64,000 nt of DNA from an uncultured Cohaesibacter sp. GTDB lineage: Bacteria; Pseudomonadota; Alphaproteobacteria; Rhizobiales; Cohaesibacteraceae. Below, piece after piece: positions 43,351 to 52,303 of this stretch. The position numbers and the translations under genes are program-made. The notes beneath the pieces were generated by a model that saw nothing but the letters and a program-made list of their open reading frames with translations, was not told the origin of the DNA and did no database searches. The DNA lies in contig NZ_OY821667.1 in NCBI RefSeq assembly GCF_963682185.1, positions 850,109 to 914,108 on the forward strand, written 5' to 3'. How positions within the stretch are numbered: the first letter of the stretch is position 1; every line of letters begins with the position of its first letter.

Positions 43351-46028
43351 TTGCGCCTCCATTTTTTATGAAGTTTAAGGCCCTTCCCAACAAGCCAGGA
43401 GAAGGGAATGCCGAACGTGTTGGTAAGCCAGCCAAGGAAATTGCCCACGGGCAGATAACCAGCCTCATAGGCCATCTGCTTGGCCCATGGAGCGGTCAGT
43501 TTAGCGATGATCCGAGTTACGCTCGGAGAGCGTTTCATCAGGCGCACAACGGGAGCCGCCCAAGTGCGATAACCCCGAATGATGTCCGGATCTTTTCGGG
43601 CGGTCATGCGCCCCCATTTTTCGTCTGCCATCCAAAGCTCTTCGGAGAGATAGCCTTGGCGATAGAGTTCCGAACAAATGATAGTGCCGCCACCGCTGCT
43701 ATCGGCGTCCTCGTCATCGCTGCCAAAGAGGCTAGAGAATAGCCCACCGCCAGAAGAGCCTCCTGCAGAGTTGGAATTGCCGCTATCAGATGATCCGCCA
43801 CGATTGGTTGCGTCTCTGGTCGTGGTCTGCTGCCCGCCTGTGGCCGTCTTCCCTTTGCCAGAGAAAGCATCGCTGAGATCGTCCGTGAAGGCATCGAGCA
43901 AGCTCTTGAGTTCCCGCCCTTCGCTTGCCGCCTTTTCTCGATCCCAAGCCATTTGCGCAACCTGGTCGGTCTGACTATTGCTATCCCAGAAGTCGCCCCA
44001 ATTGCCGGTTTGGTCCACCTTGGACAACCCGCGAGAAATGCCGGTGTCTGTCGCATAGGTCATGCCGCTTGGCCCGACATAGCCGCCAGAGACGAAATCT
44101 CCAACCCGATTGGAAACAGGCCCATCAATCACCTTGCCCAATGCATAGCCGCCCAGAGCGCCCAGAGGCCCCGCCACAGCCCCGCCAAGCGTTGTGGTAA
44201 CGAGGCCCGTCATCTTCTTTGCCGCCTTCTGTGCGGCCAATGTAGAAGGTTGGGGCTTGGATTGCGGCAGGGTGTCGAGTGTGTCTGGGAGCGTGTAATC
44301 AGTCGCAGCCTGCGAAACAGGCTCCACTGCCTGATAGTCCTCATAAAGCGGCTGTACATCGCCAACCAGATCAATAGGCGTCACAGGCTTGTTCTGTGGT
44401 AGCGTGTCGAGCGTATCCGGCAGATCGAATGAGCTTGGCGTATTCGAATACCAGTCAGAGCCCAAAGAAAAGGCCCCAGTGCCAGAAGCAGAGGAGCCCA
44501 AACCATAATCAGCATTTGCAGAAGCCGATATATCTGGCGGCGCGTTGATTGAAGCAAGGCTGTTCATCAAATCCGCATCTTCCAGCGTAGACAGGGCGCT
44601 CGCAAGCGTGTCGTTACGCTCCTGGTCATTCATTGCCGCTTCCCGATCCCTATCTTCAGCCGCCCAAAAGCCATTATTCCCGCGCAGAGAGATGTTCGGA
44701 GCGACTTGGCTGCCCAAATTATCAAGGGAGAGATCCGGAAGGGATGCTGAGCCCTGCCCTATTGGCGTATCGCTAACGCCATAATCAACCCCGCCGCTGA
44801 TAGAGGGCAGATCATCAAGCGCAAAAGCGTCAACGCGCCCCAAGGGAGCAGAACCAATATAACCGGCGAACGCATCCTCAGAGTATGGAGCGGATGGGAG
44901 CGCACCTGCAAGAGAAGAGGACCGCTGCTGTGCTGCGCGTTCAGCCGCCGCAATAGATGGATATCCCTCAAGAGCGCGACCGGTATCCGGATCAACCCCG
45001 CCTGAGTTCGTAATAATGTCAGCCGCCATCGCATCGTCAACAATCTGACCGCCATACATCGTTGGGATGTTTGTTGGCTGACCACCGTTGATGCGCGGAT
45101 CCGTAACCGTGATCGTGCGCTCTGTGCTGAAGGAACCGTCTTCATTGCCTATGATTTGGCGCCCTTCTGGAGTAAAGCCATAAAGATCGCCTGTGCTTTG
45201 CGGCATCATATCGTCAATCGCAGCAAGCCCCTGTGCTGGCTCCTGCGCCGGATTATAGACCGGCATATCCTGAAGGGTATCGAAGCCGTCTATCTGGTCC
45301 AGAGCTCCCATAACAGAATATTGATCTTGAGATATGGGCTTGGAGCGGGGCAAGGTGCCCATCGTGGCGTCTGGCCGAGGTTCTGGAAGCGTGTAGAGGG
45401 TATCCCCAAGCTCGTAATCGAGAGGCCCAGTCATGAATCCTTGCTCATATAGAGCTTGATCCAATTGAGTTTGTCCTGTGGGGCCTGATCGTGAATATGG
45501 AGACTGCTCGAAATCACCGAGATAAGCCTCTGTTGGCGTGAATCCTGCTGTAGTTCCATGAATATGCGTTGATTGACCACGCCCAAATTCGGGTCCAGCA
45601 AGAGCATCTACCCAACCACGGTTATTTGCAGTAATGTAACTAGGGTTCGCATAGTGCAACCCGCCATCCACCGATGACGGAAAGCCCGCTTCTCTCTGTT
45701 TAATATGCTGTTCTACAATGCCCCTCATGTCGGAAGGAACGCTGCTGTCGGGAACGTTGGCAACATCTCCTTTATAGATACCAGTCCCTTTAGCTGGATT
45801 ATAAGGGCCTGTGATCGCGCTGAACTGCCGGTGCTGGTTGGCGACTTCTCTAGCCGTATTGGGGAACTGGTCAGATGCCATTCTATTTAACACCGTGTCT
45901 GTGACGCCGCGCACTTGCTCCGCATAGGCAATAGGATCACGCTTAGCCAGTCGGTGATCGACCTCCGTAGCGACAAGGCTTTCAATTACATCGATGTCGT
46001 CTTGTGATAGCTGCAGCTTATCAGGCAT
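43341..46028 (-). CDS. Large virion protein with N-terminal cell-wall hydrolase domain
   Basis: The protein is 895 residues. The N-terminal 110 residues resemble SleB/cell-wall hydrolase 2 (IESLVATEVDH, TDTVLNRMASDQFPNTAREV, QHRQFSAITGPYNP). The next 550 residues are low-complexity with repeats such as DTLDTLPQNKPVTP and DTLDTLPQSKPQP. The C-terminal 110 residues form a helical/aromatic domain (CSELYRQGYLSEELWMADE ...). It is probably an ejected or tail-tip protein that opens peptidoglycan during DNA entry. A terminator ends 13 bases before the start codon. Confidence 0.8.
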   Translation of the reverse strand: MPDKLQLSQDDIDVIESLVATEVDHRLAKRDPIAYAEQVRGVTDTVLNRMASDQFPNTAREVANQHRQFSAITGPYNPAKGTGIYKGDVANVPDSSVPSDMRGIVEQHIKQREAGFPSSVDGGLHYANPSYITANNRGWVDALAGPEFGRGQSTHIHGTTAGFTPTEAYLGDFEQSPYSRSGPTGQTQLDQALYEQGFMTGPLDYELGDTLYTLPEPRPDATMGTLPRSKPISQDQYSVMGALDQIDGFDTLQDMPVYNPAQEPAQGLAAIDDMMPQSTGDLYGFTPEGRQIIGNEDGSFSTERTITVTDPRINGGQPTNIPTMYGGQIVDDAMAADIITNSGGVDPDTGRALEGYPSIAAAERAAQQRSSSLAGALPSAPYSEDAFAGYIGSAPLGRVDAFALDDLPSISGGVDYGVSDTPIGQGSASLPDLSLDNLGSQVAPNISLRGNNGFWAAEDRDREAAMNDQERNDTLASALSTLEDADLMNSLASINAPPDISASANADYGLGSSASGTGAFSLGSDWYSNTPSSFDLPDTLDTLPQNKPVTPIDLVGDVQPLYEDYQAVEPVSQAATDYTLPDTLDTLPQSKPQPSTLAAQKAAKKMTGLVTTTLGGAVAGPLGALGGYALGKVIDGPVSNRVGDFVSGGYVGPSGMTYATDTGISRGLSKVDQTGNWGDFWDSNSQTDQVAQMAWDREKAASEGRELKSLLDAFTDDLSDAFSGKGKTATGGQQTTTRDATNRGGSSDSGNSNSAGGSSGGGLFSSLFGSDDEDADSSGGGTIICSELYRQGYLSEELWMADEKWGRMTARKDPDIIRGYRTWAAPVVRLMKRSPSVTRIIAKLTAPWAKQMAYEAGYLPVGNFLGWLTNTFGIPFSWLVGKGLKLHKKWRRKWA

Positions 46029-46041
46029 TGTTTACCCCATT

Positions 46042-46064
46042 AAAAAAGGCCGCTTGCGCGACCT
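46042..46064 (-). terminator. Prophage terminator directly before the virion hydrolase gene
   Basis: On the minus strand AGGTCGC-GCAA-GCGGCCT is followed by TTTTT. The T-run ends 13 bases before the next start codon, with GGGG as ribosome binding site between. Confidence 0.85.
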
Positions 46065-46093
46065 CACTGGTTTCATTCTGTTTTTCCTAGTCT

Positions 46094-46498
46094 TCATTCA
46101 CATATGAAGACATTCGGGATGTTTATTTCATCCTGTTCATGCCCAGGCTGGCGCTCTGCTTCAACGTCAAAGTCCGGTACACGCATGTAAGAGCTGGCCA
46201 ACGACTGCGACGCTTGCGAGATAACCACGAATTTTTCACCGTTGGCTGCTTTCACGAATTCAACTGGAAGGTCATAAGGGCCTTTCGATGTATCAAGCGT
46301 AATGCCACAAAATGGAATTCCTTGACTGCAGCCATATTCGGTGTCGAATGCCCAAACAGGAGAGCCATTTTCAATGGCCTCGAAGGCGTATGAAGAACCA
46401 TCAATTGTCAAATGATATCTACCATCTTCAGAAGAACACTCTTCAGCCAAAGCAGGCCCGGACAGCAATAGCAGTGCAGCAAAAATAATGCGGATCAT
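46094..46498 (-). CDS. Small exported protein with four cysteines (accessory)
   Basis: This 134-residue protein has a signal peptide ending ALAEE and three Cys in the mature N-terminal half (ECSSEDGRYHL, YGCSQGIPFCGITL), plus a Cys two residues from the end. It is a predicted periplasmic, disulfide-rich beta protein. It overlaps the upstream small gene (ATGA) and is followed by a terminator. It lies inside the structural operon but looks unlike a virion protein, so it may be a moron. Confidence 0.7.
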   Translation of the reverse strand: MIRIIFAALLLLSGPALAEECSSEDGRYHLTIDGSSYAFEAIENGSPVWAFDTEYGCSQGIPFCGITLDTSKGPYDLPVEFVKAANGEKFVVISQASQSLASSYMRVPDFDVEAERQPGHEQDEINIPNVFICE

Positions 46499-46683
46499 GA
46501 TTGGTCTCCGTAAGCCAACAAATACCCGATCTCTCCAACAAAGAGTTTTGCTTTTTCGATGTCTGACATCGTTACGATGCTCTCAAAAGCAGACAGTGCC
46601 TTTGCCTTGTCTTCGGCGGACCAGTCGGCAAAAGGCTTCTCTTTCAACCAGGCAAAATATTCTTCCGGAATTTGATGCTCCAT
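46495..46683 (-). CDS. Small cytoplasmic protein, coupled to exported protein
   Basis: This 62-residue acidic helical protein (YFAWLKEKPFADWSAEDKAKALSAF) has no known motif. The ATG at 46683 has GGGGAG upstream. Its stop overlaps the next start (ATGA), forming a two-gene unit with the exported protein. The function is unknown. Confidence 0.6.
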   Translation of the reverse strand: MEHQIPEEYFAWLKEKPFADWSAEDKAKALSAFESIVTMSDIEKAKLFVGEIGYLLAYGDQS

Positions 46684-46805
46684 AGCGCACTCCCCCTCCC
46701 CTTAGAGATGGGAAGTATCATTCCATATTGCAATCCATTGATCCAGAGGAATGACTCGACTCATGGTTAAGAATCATGATTGCATCCCTTCATTGATGAA
46801 CAGAG

Positions 46806-47093
46806 ATGAATATGACCAGAAATCTTCACATTTCCTATGATCTTCGCGCTCCCGAGAAAAACTACGACGAATTGATTGAAGCGATCAAATCACTCGGCGC
46901 ATGGGCCAAAATCCACGAGTCCCTTTGGTTTGTCAGTAGCATAATAGCCCCCAAAGATGTTTGCGATCTTCTTTGGAAATACATGGATAGCAACGACACA
47001 CTCTATGTGGCGGATACGAGTAGCAATGCGGCAGCTTGGAAGAACTTGAAAAGAAGCGCCAATGACCTCATTTGCAATCATTGGGCTCGTTGA
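46806..47093 (+). CDS. Cas2/VapD-like ferredoxin-fold protein (SinR-type)
   Basis: The product is 95 residues. The pattern HISYDLRAPEKNYDELIEAIKSLGAW followed by HESLWFVSS and a D-rich strand (DSNDTLYVADTS) is typical of small Cas2/VapD-like proteins often labelled SinR family. No cas1 or CRISPR array is nearby. It is the only + strand gene in the late region, so it has its own promoter and is probably a moron. Family members can be RNases, but activity here is not shown. Starts at 46806 or 46812. Confidence 0.72.
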   Translation: MNMTRNLHISYDLRAPEKNYDELIEAIKSLGAWAKIHESLWFVSSIIAPKDVCDLLWKYMDSNDTLYVADTSSNAAAWKNLKRSANDLICNHWAR

Positions 47094-47195
47094 ACTTTAG
47101 CTTCGATCCAAAAGGGAGCCCATCTATTTAAACAAGAGACCCGAGAAGCTTCGCCACATAGTGTAGAATTGCTATTTTCATCGCTATTTTCCTGT

Positions 47196-49262
47196 TTATT
47201 CATTGGCCCTTTGTCCAGCCATATAACCACTGAGAGTGGAAACAGGGCCGATGGTCTGCTGGCGTGCTAGCTGCTGAATGGCCCGTTGCATAGCCGCATC
47301 AAGAAACTCTTGAAGACCTTCTTCACTGGTGTTGGTCAGCATTTCTGCAATAACCTGACGTTCTGCATCACTGATGCTTCCTGTCTTCTCAACCATCCGT
47401 GCCAGCGTGTCCTTGACCATAGGGACAATGCCGCTGCGGATCATTTGTCCGCCTTTCTCTGATGCCGCCAGCCCTTCACTCTGCTGCATGGCGAGCTGTC
47501 GTGCCGTTGTCGAGTTGCCGACCACTTCATTCTGCGAATTTGCCATCCGGCGCTCTGCTGCCAGATATTCGTTGAAGCGATCTGCTTTGGTTTGATTGGG
47601 AGCCACCGAGCCGATTGCATGGCGCTGGTTTGGCGTTGACAGGAAGGCTTTGGAAATGTCGCGCCCATCGCGCAGCTTGCCCAGATCATCGCCCATCCGT
47701 GCCCTTGCGCCTTCGCTATACATTTCCTTTTCAGTCCGACTTGCTGCATTCTGAAAAGCATCCAACTCACGAGGCCTCGTCGTTGGATACTGATAGCCCC
47801 GATCGAGCGCCTCAACATCCCTCATCATTCCAGAGAAACGCTGATCAGCAAGAGACATGCGCTCTGATCCCCTTTTCAATCTCTGGTCAATCAGCTGTCT
47901 TGTCTGGTTGAGCAGCATTCCTTCACGAGAATTAGAAAACTGAGGATCAATGGCCCGACCCTTGGCAATCTGTGCGTCAATTCCCTCTCGGATATAATGC
48001 AGTTGCTCAACCGAAATATCGGCCAGATTTTCCAGCACATCGCCCTTATCGTTATAGAGCTGCGGCGCCTGTCTGCCTTCTTCCGCATAGAGCCGGCTAG
48101 ATCGTTTTGCCGCCGCTTTGACCGATGGGCGCGACAGCACATTTCTCATGTCAACATCCACCGGCAACCGTTCTGGATGTGCCGCCTTATAAAGCGGTTC
48201 GACAACATCCTTTGCCTGCTCTCGCGCTCGCAGTTTTAGCTGCTCCGGATTGTTAATCGGCCCGAGATTGTCTTCGATCGCGCGAATGTTGCGGTTATAT
48301 TGCCCTGCTTTGCGCCCCTGAACGAAGTCGCGCAGAATGTCTCCTCCGCGCCCGGGCGTGTTGGCTGTCGAGCGCGCAAGGCCATGCACATTGCTTCTGC
48401 CGGCATCGAGCAAAGCAAATTCATCCGCACCAGCATCACGCGAGCGCCGCACGGTATCAACCACGCTTTCAGGCGACATGCCATCTTTGGCAAATCGATC
48501 AGAGACACGCCTGGCGGCACGCTGCGGCAAGCTTTGCTGTGGCGAGCGGCCAATCATGCGGGAAACACCACCAACAATTGCAGGCAAAGCTTCTGAAGCT
48601 CCAGCCACTGTGCCGCCCGCCAGTGTGCCAATAGCGCCGCCTTTTACACCTGCAACTGCTCGATCCACCATATCGCCATTCTCGCCGCCCATACCGCCAA
48701 CGGTTCCGGCTAGGCCGCCAAATGCTGCTCCTTGCCTGACCCGCCCGCCAGCAGTTGCTGTAGGACGCACGGCATCAAGCGCCGCACCTGCCATCCTTGG
48801 CGCCCCGGTCAATTGTGGAGCTGCCCGCGCTGCTGTTGCCGCTCCTGCTCCACCTGCCGTTGCCAACATAGCCGGAGCCAGCCCGATCGTCTGGCCCGCC
48901 ACCTTGGCAACCGTATCCTGATCCGCTTCATCAACCAGCCTCTGCTGGCCTTGATGGTGCCGCTGGTAGGCTTCTGAATAGCTCTCTCCACCTGGCATCA
49001 AGGCAGGCAGTGCAGCAAGCCCAGCAGCTGCCTCGTCGTTCCAGCCGAGCGATAGCGTATCAAGCGCATTGGTTGCCGTATGCTTGAGGAAATCACCGGC
49101 TCTAGCGGCCATGCTTTGTTGAGATCGCCCAGTTTGTTGCACTGGGCTGATCTGTAGGCTTTGAGCAATCTCATCAACGGTCGCATTCTGTTCTTCTGGT
49201 GATAGAGACAGAAAGCTGTCATCAACCTTGATTTTGTGCCCTTCAATGTCGATTGTCGGCAT
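47196..49262 (-). CDS. Large internal virion (ejection) protein
   Basis: This 688-residue protein is mostly helical, with Ala/Gly-rich stretches (about residues 120-235) and long charged helices to the end. The N-terminus (MPTIDIEGHKIKVDDSFLSLSPEEQ) resembles the start of several phage virion proteins. The gene is in the place where P22-like phages encode DNA-ejection proteins. It overlaps the upstream virion gene as TAATG, so the two are translated together. Confidence 0.72.
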   Translation of the reverse strand: MPTIDIEGHKIKVDDSFLSLSPEEQNATVDEIAQSLQISPVQQTGRSQQSMAARAGDFLKHTATNALDTLSLGWNDEAAAGLAALPALMPGGESYSEAYQRHHQGQQRLVDEADQDTVAKVAGQTIGLAPAMLATAGGAGAATAARAAPQLTGAPRMAGAALDAVRPTATAGGRVRQGAAFGGLAGTVGGMGGENGDMVDRAVAGVKGGAIGTLAGGTVAGASEALPAIVGGVSRMIGRSPQQSLPQRAARRVSDRFAKDGMSPESVVDTVRRSRDAGADEFALLDAGRSNVHGLARSTANTPGRGGDILRDFVQGRKAGQYNRNIRAIEDNLGPINNPEQLKLRAREQAKDVVEPLYKAAHPERLPVDVDMRNVLSRPSVKAAAKRSSRLYAEEGRQAPQLYNDKGDVLENLADISVEQLHYIREGIDAQIAKGRAIDPQFSNSREGMLLNQTRQLIDQRLKRGSERMSLADQRFSGMMRDVEALDRGYQYPTTRPRELDAFQNAASRTEKEMYSEGARARMGDDLGKLRDGRDISKAFLSTPNQRHAIGSVAPNQTKADRFNEYLAAERRMANSQNEVVGNSTTARQLAMQQSEGLAASEKGGQMIRSGIVPMVKDTLARMVEKTGSISDAERQVIAEMLTNTSEEGLQEFLDAAMQRAIQQLARQQTIGPVSTLSGYMAGQRANE

Positions 49263-50428
49263 TAATCAACCCTTCCCCACGAGACGCCGTTTTGCGTTTT
49301 CCCGCTGGCAACTGGACTGTTATATTCTCCGCTCGCTGCTTCAGGAAACAGCGGGTTTTGCTCGGACCATTGGGCCAAATAATCATAGAACCGATCATCG
49401 AGCTGGCCATACTGCTTCACATAACTACGCCTGAGCTGATCAACTTCGATGTTGCGCTCTTCTAGCCGCATCGCATACTCAATCAGCTTGCGGTTACCCT
49501 CTGGCGTCTTGGTCAGGTTTGGAATGGACTGCTTTAAGAATTCACGATCGGCGTCCGATGCGGCGCCAGGTAGCCCACCCCCATTTTCTGGGTTGCGCAT
49601 TTCCATTGCCATTCTGTTGACAATTGCCTGTACCGCCTGCCCTGCCCCGAGAGCATCTACGTCGACATCCATGCCCAGTGCAGCAGCCGCATTTTTGAGC
49701 TTTAAAACAGCCTCCCCACCTGCTCCAGTATAAAGATCCGGAGTTTTGAGAGCCTCTCCCAGATACTGCAATTTTCCAATATTGCTTTGAGCTGCCTGAG
49801 CCTTCTTGGCAATTGCAATATTCTCGTCAGCCCAATGCCGATTGATAGTCTTGTTGTATTCGTTTTCACCACCATTATTGACAGTAACATTGGTTCCGCC
49901 CCCACCAATTTGGGATACTTTCCCATCTGGCCCGACATTGTAGGTGTTTTGGGGGTTAAGACCCAATTTCTGAGCGTCTTGGCCTGATACCTGCCTGTAT
50001 TGCGGCTTCTGTTGCCTCTGCACATTCGGCAATACCCGAGATCCATCCTCGAAGTAGTTAAACCCGTCCGCCCCCTGAAGGATGCGCCGCGCCTGCGGCT
50101 TCTGGGTCATCTCCTTGAATGCCTCAGTCATTGGCATTCCCGCCTCAACCTGTGCGGCCAGATCTGGGTTCCTGCTACGCATCCATTCCAGCGTCTGATT
50201 CCGCTTTGCCTCTTCCTGCGTCCGCACCTTGCGCTTATCATCCATGCTGTTGCCAAGCATTGCCGATTGCATAACCTGATTGGGATCTGCCCCGAGAATG
50301 GATGCCAAGCCACCCATGCGCATCATCTGTCGATTGTCATCAATGCCAGTGGTGAGGCTAGATGAAAGGCTATCCCAGAGCGAACCGCTACTCTGTTTCC
50401 CGTTCGAGAGGTAGTCGAGAAGTCCCAT
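49262..50428 (-). CDS. Internal virion protein, probable ejection protein
   Basis: The protein is 388 residues. The N-terminal 95 residues are helical with an ILGADPNQVMQSAMLGN repeat-like region. A Gly/Asn-rich turn region (GGGGTNVTVNNGGENEYNKT) and a helical C-terminal half follow. It has no catalytic motif. Its stop overlaps the start of the 688-residue gene. By order it is the second of three ejection-type proteins. Confidence 0.7.
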   Translation of the reverse strand: MGLLDYLSNGKQSSGSLWDSLSSSLTTGIDDNRQMMRMGGLASILGADPNQVMQSAMLGNSMDDKRKVRTQEEAKRNQTLEWMRSRNPDLAAQVEAGMPMTEAFKEMTQKPQARRILQGADGFNYFEDGSRVLPNVQRQQKPQYRQVSGQDAQKLGLNPQNTYNVGPDGKVSQIGGGGTNVTVNNGGENEYNKTINRHWADENIAIAKKAQAAQSNIGKLQYLGEALKTPDLYTGAGGEAVLKLKNAAAALGMDVDVDALGAGQAVQAIVNRMAMEMRNPENGGGLPGAASDADREFLKQSIPNLTKTPEGNRKLIEYAMRLEERNIEVDQLRRSYVKQYGQLDDRFYDYLAQWSEQNPLFPEAASGEYNSPVASGKTQNGVSWGRVD

Positions 50429-50438
50429 TGTCTACTCC

Positions 50439-51878
50439 TTAAAGGAATGAGCCTAGCAGCGTTGCCCAGCCAAGGGCGCTGTTCGAGCTATTGCCGCTGT
50501 TGTAAGCCGTTGAGGTCGATGTGCCGGTCGATCCGGAGCCCGATGCAATCGCGTTGAGCCATTCCGCTGCCGACTTCTGTGCGTCCTGATTTTCCGAATA
50601 TTGATCCATTGCCGCTTGCAACTCGGCAGTGTCATATCCCTCTGTCGTGGAGCCAACATCCGCAAGCGTGCTCGAAGGCATAAGCGATGTATTGTAGAGG
50701 TCAGACAGGCTGCTTGCAGCACTCTGCGCAAGCTGTGTCCCTGTCTGCTGGGCGCTGGTTTGGTTGCCAAGCACCGTGCCTTGAGACGTAAGCGAGTTCA
50801 GTAGGGCATTGGTTTGTGCATCCGTCGCATTCTGCTGAGCAGACACACCAGAGAGATAGGAACTGGCCTGGTCGCCAAGCAACCCTTGTTCACTGGAGAG
50901 ACCAGACAACAGGGAGCTAAGCTGTGAACCGGTCAGGTTCGACTGTGTGTCTATGCCCTGCGTCGCTGTGCTCGTTTGACTATCCAAGAGGTTCGCATTG
51001 GTATTGATCGAGTTGGTCAACAGATCCGATTGCGAATTGAGAATGTTCTCCTGCTGGCTAGATGCGCTGAGCATATTGGAAACATCCTGATTATACTGGT
51101 CTGTGATGGCGGTCGAATAATAGTCGCTCAGATCATTTGCCAGTGTGCTCTGATGAGTGCCCGAGCCATAGCGGCCACTGCCGGAGGCAATCTGCCCAAC
51201 CTGAGTGGAAATTGCATCAGCACCACTTTCCAGCGATTTCATGAGATCAGAGTTATTGGCCCCGATCATATTGCCAGTGGCATAATTGTTGAGCGTCTCT
51301 GAGCCAAGATTATCATAGGCGCCAAGCTGGTTATTGTAGGATGTTCCTGCGTTATTGATCAGATCCGAATAGGCGCTGTCAGCGTTGTTATAGACAGTGC
51401 TGGCCTGGCCGCTCAAATCCGAATAAGCACTGCTGGCTGAGTTGGCCGCATTCGTCGCTGTTCCCGTCAGAGCATTATAGCCAGATTGGGTATTGGCCAC
51501 GTTGGAAGCAACATCATTGGCAAGATCTCCATATGCGCTCGCCTGCGTGTTGCCAGTGGTCCCGAGCTGGTTCATCAGGGTGCTGTATGCGCTATTCTGG
51601 TCCGAGGATAGCCCGTTTGACTGGATTGTGCTCTGCGCCTGATTGTAAGCATCTGACAGCCCTTGCACCCCACTATTGGCAACGCTGCGCATGTTGTTGA
51701 GAGCGTTCGTCGTGTCAGCACTTTCAGAGACAACGCGATCCCCTGAATAGGCATCCCAAACAGAGGTATCAGCAGCCACATCCGCCGCCGCATCTTGAGC
51801 GGTTTTGATGTTCCCCTGATAGGCTGAATATGGCTCGTTATTCTGAACCGTGGTTGTCGTATTGCCACCACCACTCAT
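50439..51878 (-). CDS. Low-complexity virion protein
   Basis: This 479-residue protein is dominated by Ser/Ala/Asn/Gln/Thr. Many short repeats of the type SAYSDLSGQAS / YNNADSAYSDLINN occur through residues 70-400. The N-terminus (MSGGGNTTTTVQNNEPYSAYQGNI) is typical of a podovirus structural protein encoded before the ejection proteins. It overlaps the acetyltransferase-like gene by four bases upstream. Confidence 0.7.
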   Translation of the reverse strand: MSGGGNTTTTVQNNEPYSAYQGNIKTAQDAAADVAADTSVWDAYSGDRVVSESADTTNALNNMRSVANSGVQGLSDAYNQAQSTIQSNGLSSDQNSAYSTLMNQLGTTGNTQASAYGDLANDVASNVANTQSGYNALTGTATNAANSASSAYSDLSGQASTVYNNADSAYSDLINNAGTSYNNQLGAYDNLGSETLNNYATGNMIGANNSDLMKSLESGADAISTQVGQIASGSGRYGSGTHQSTLANDLSDYYSTAITDQYNQDVSNMLSASSQQENILNSQSDLLTNSINTNANLLDSQTSTATQGIDTQSNLTGSQLSSLLSGLSSEQGLLGDQASSYLSGVSAQQNATDAQTNALLNSLTSQGTVLGNQTSAQQTGTQLAQSAASSLSDLYNTSLMPSSTLADVGSTTEGYDTAELQAAMDQYSENQDAQKSAAEWLNAIASGSGSTGTSTSTAYNSGNSSNSALGWATLLGSFL

Positions 51879-52303
51879 AAGATCACCTTTTCATAAATCA
51901 GCTGGTCGTTGTTCGTCGATCCGACAACAGAGAATTCGGGAAGCCTGCGCTTCCAGCCCTTTCGGCCTTCGAATGTGAGTTTCTTGCAGCCCCGTGCCTG
52001 ACCGTGATCGATCACGTCATCAAGCAAATGGCGCCATGCTCGCCAGTTTGTGCCGGCAAGCATTTTGATCTGTATTTGAGGCGGGGTATCCTCTAACCGG
52101 ACCTGAGTTGCCGCAACGCCAAGGACATTTGCATCATAGTCAAACACCATCCAGAGAAGGATCTGATTGTGCTTGGCATCCTTGATGATCTTCTCTGTCG
52201 TCCAATTGCCGCTGAAGGGTTTTGAACAATAAAGGTCAAGGTAAGGCTCCATCTTGGGCCGATAAGCATCAATCAGGCGAAGCGGCACGCGATAAGGATG
52301 CAT
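51875..52303 (-). CDS. GNAT-like acetyltransferase domain protein
   Basis: This 142-residue protein has a GNAT-like order: strand ILLWMVFDYDANVLGVAATQV, then a helix with WRHLLDDVIDHGQARGCKKLTFEGRKGWKRRL. The usual Q/RxxGxG/A loop is weakly conserved (NWRAWRH). ATG 52303 lies at the hub gene stop. Genes of this kind occur in podovirus virion operons, with unknown role; it may modify a host or virion protein. Confidence 0.65.
   Translation of the reverse strand: MHPYRVPLRLIDAYRPKMEPYLDLYCSKPFSGNWTTEKIIKDAKHNQILLWMVFDYDANVLGVAATQVRLEDTPPQIQIKMLAGTNWRAWRHLLDDVIDHGQARGCKKLTFEGRKGWKRRLPEFSVVGSTNNDQLIYEKVIL

Noticed and set aside
46806-47093. Possible CRISPR-Cas locus because of the Cas2-like protein
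   Set aside because: No cas1, no effector genes and no regularly spaced repeats lie within the window; the tandem repeats present are within coding genes or are 12-bp iterons.
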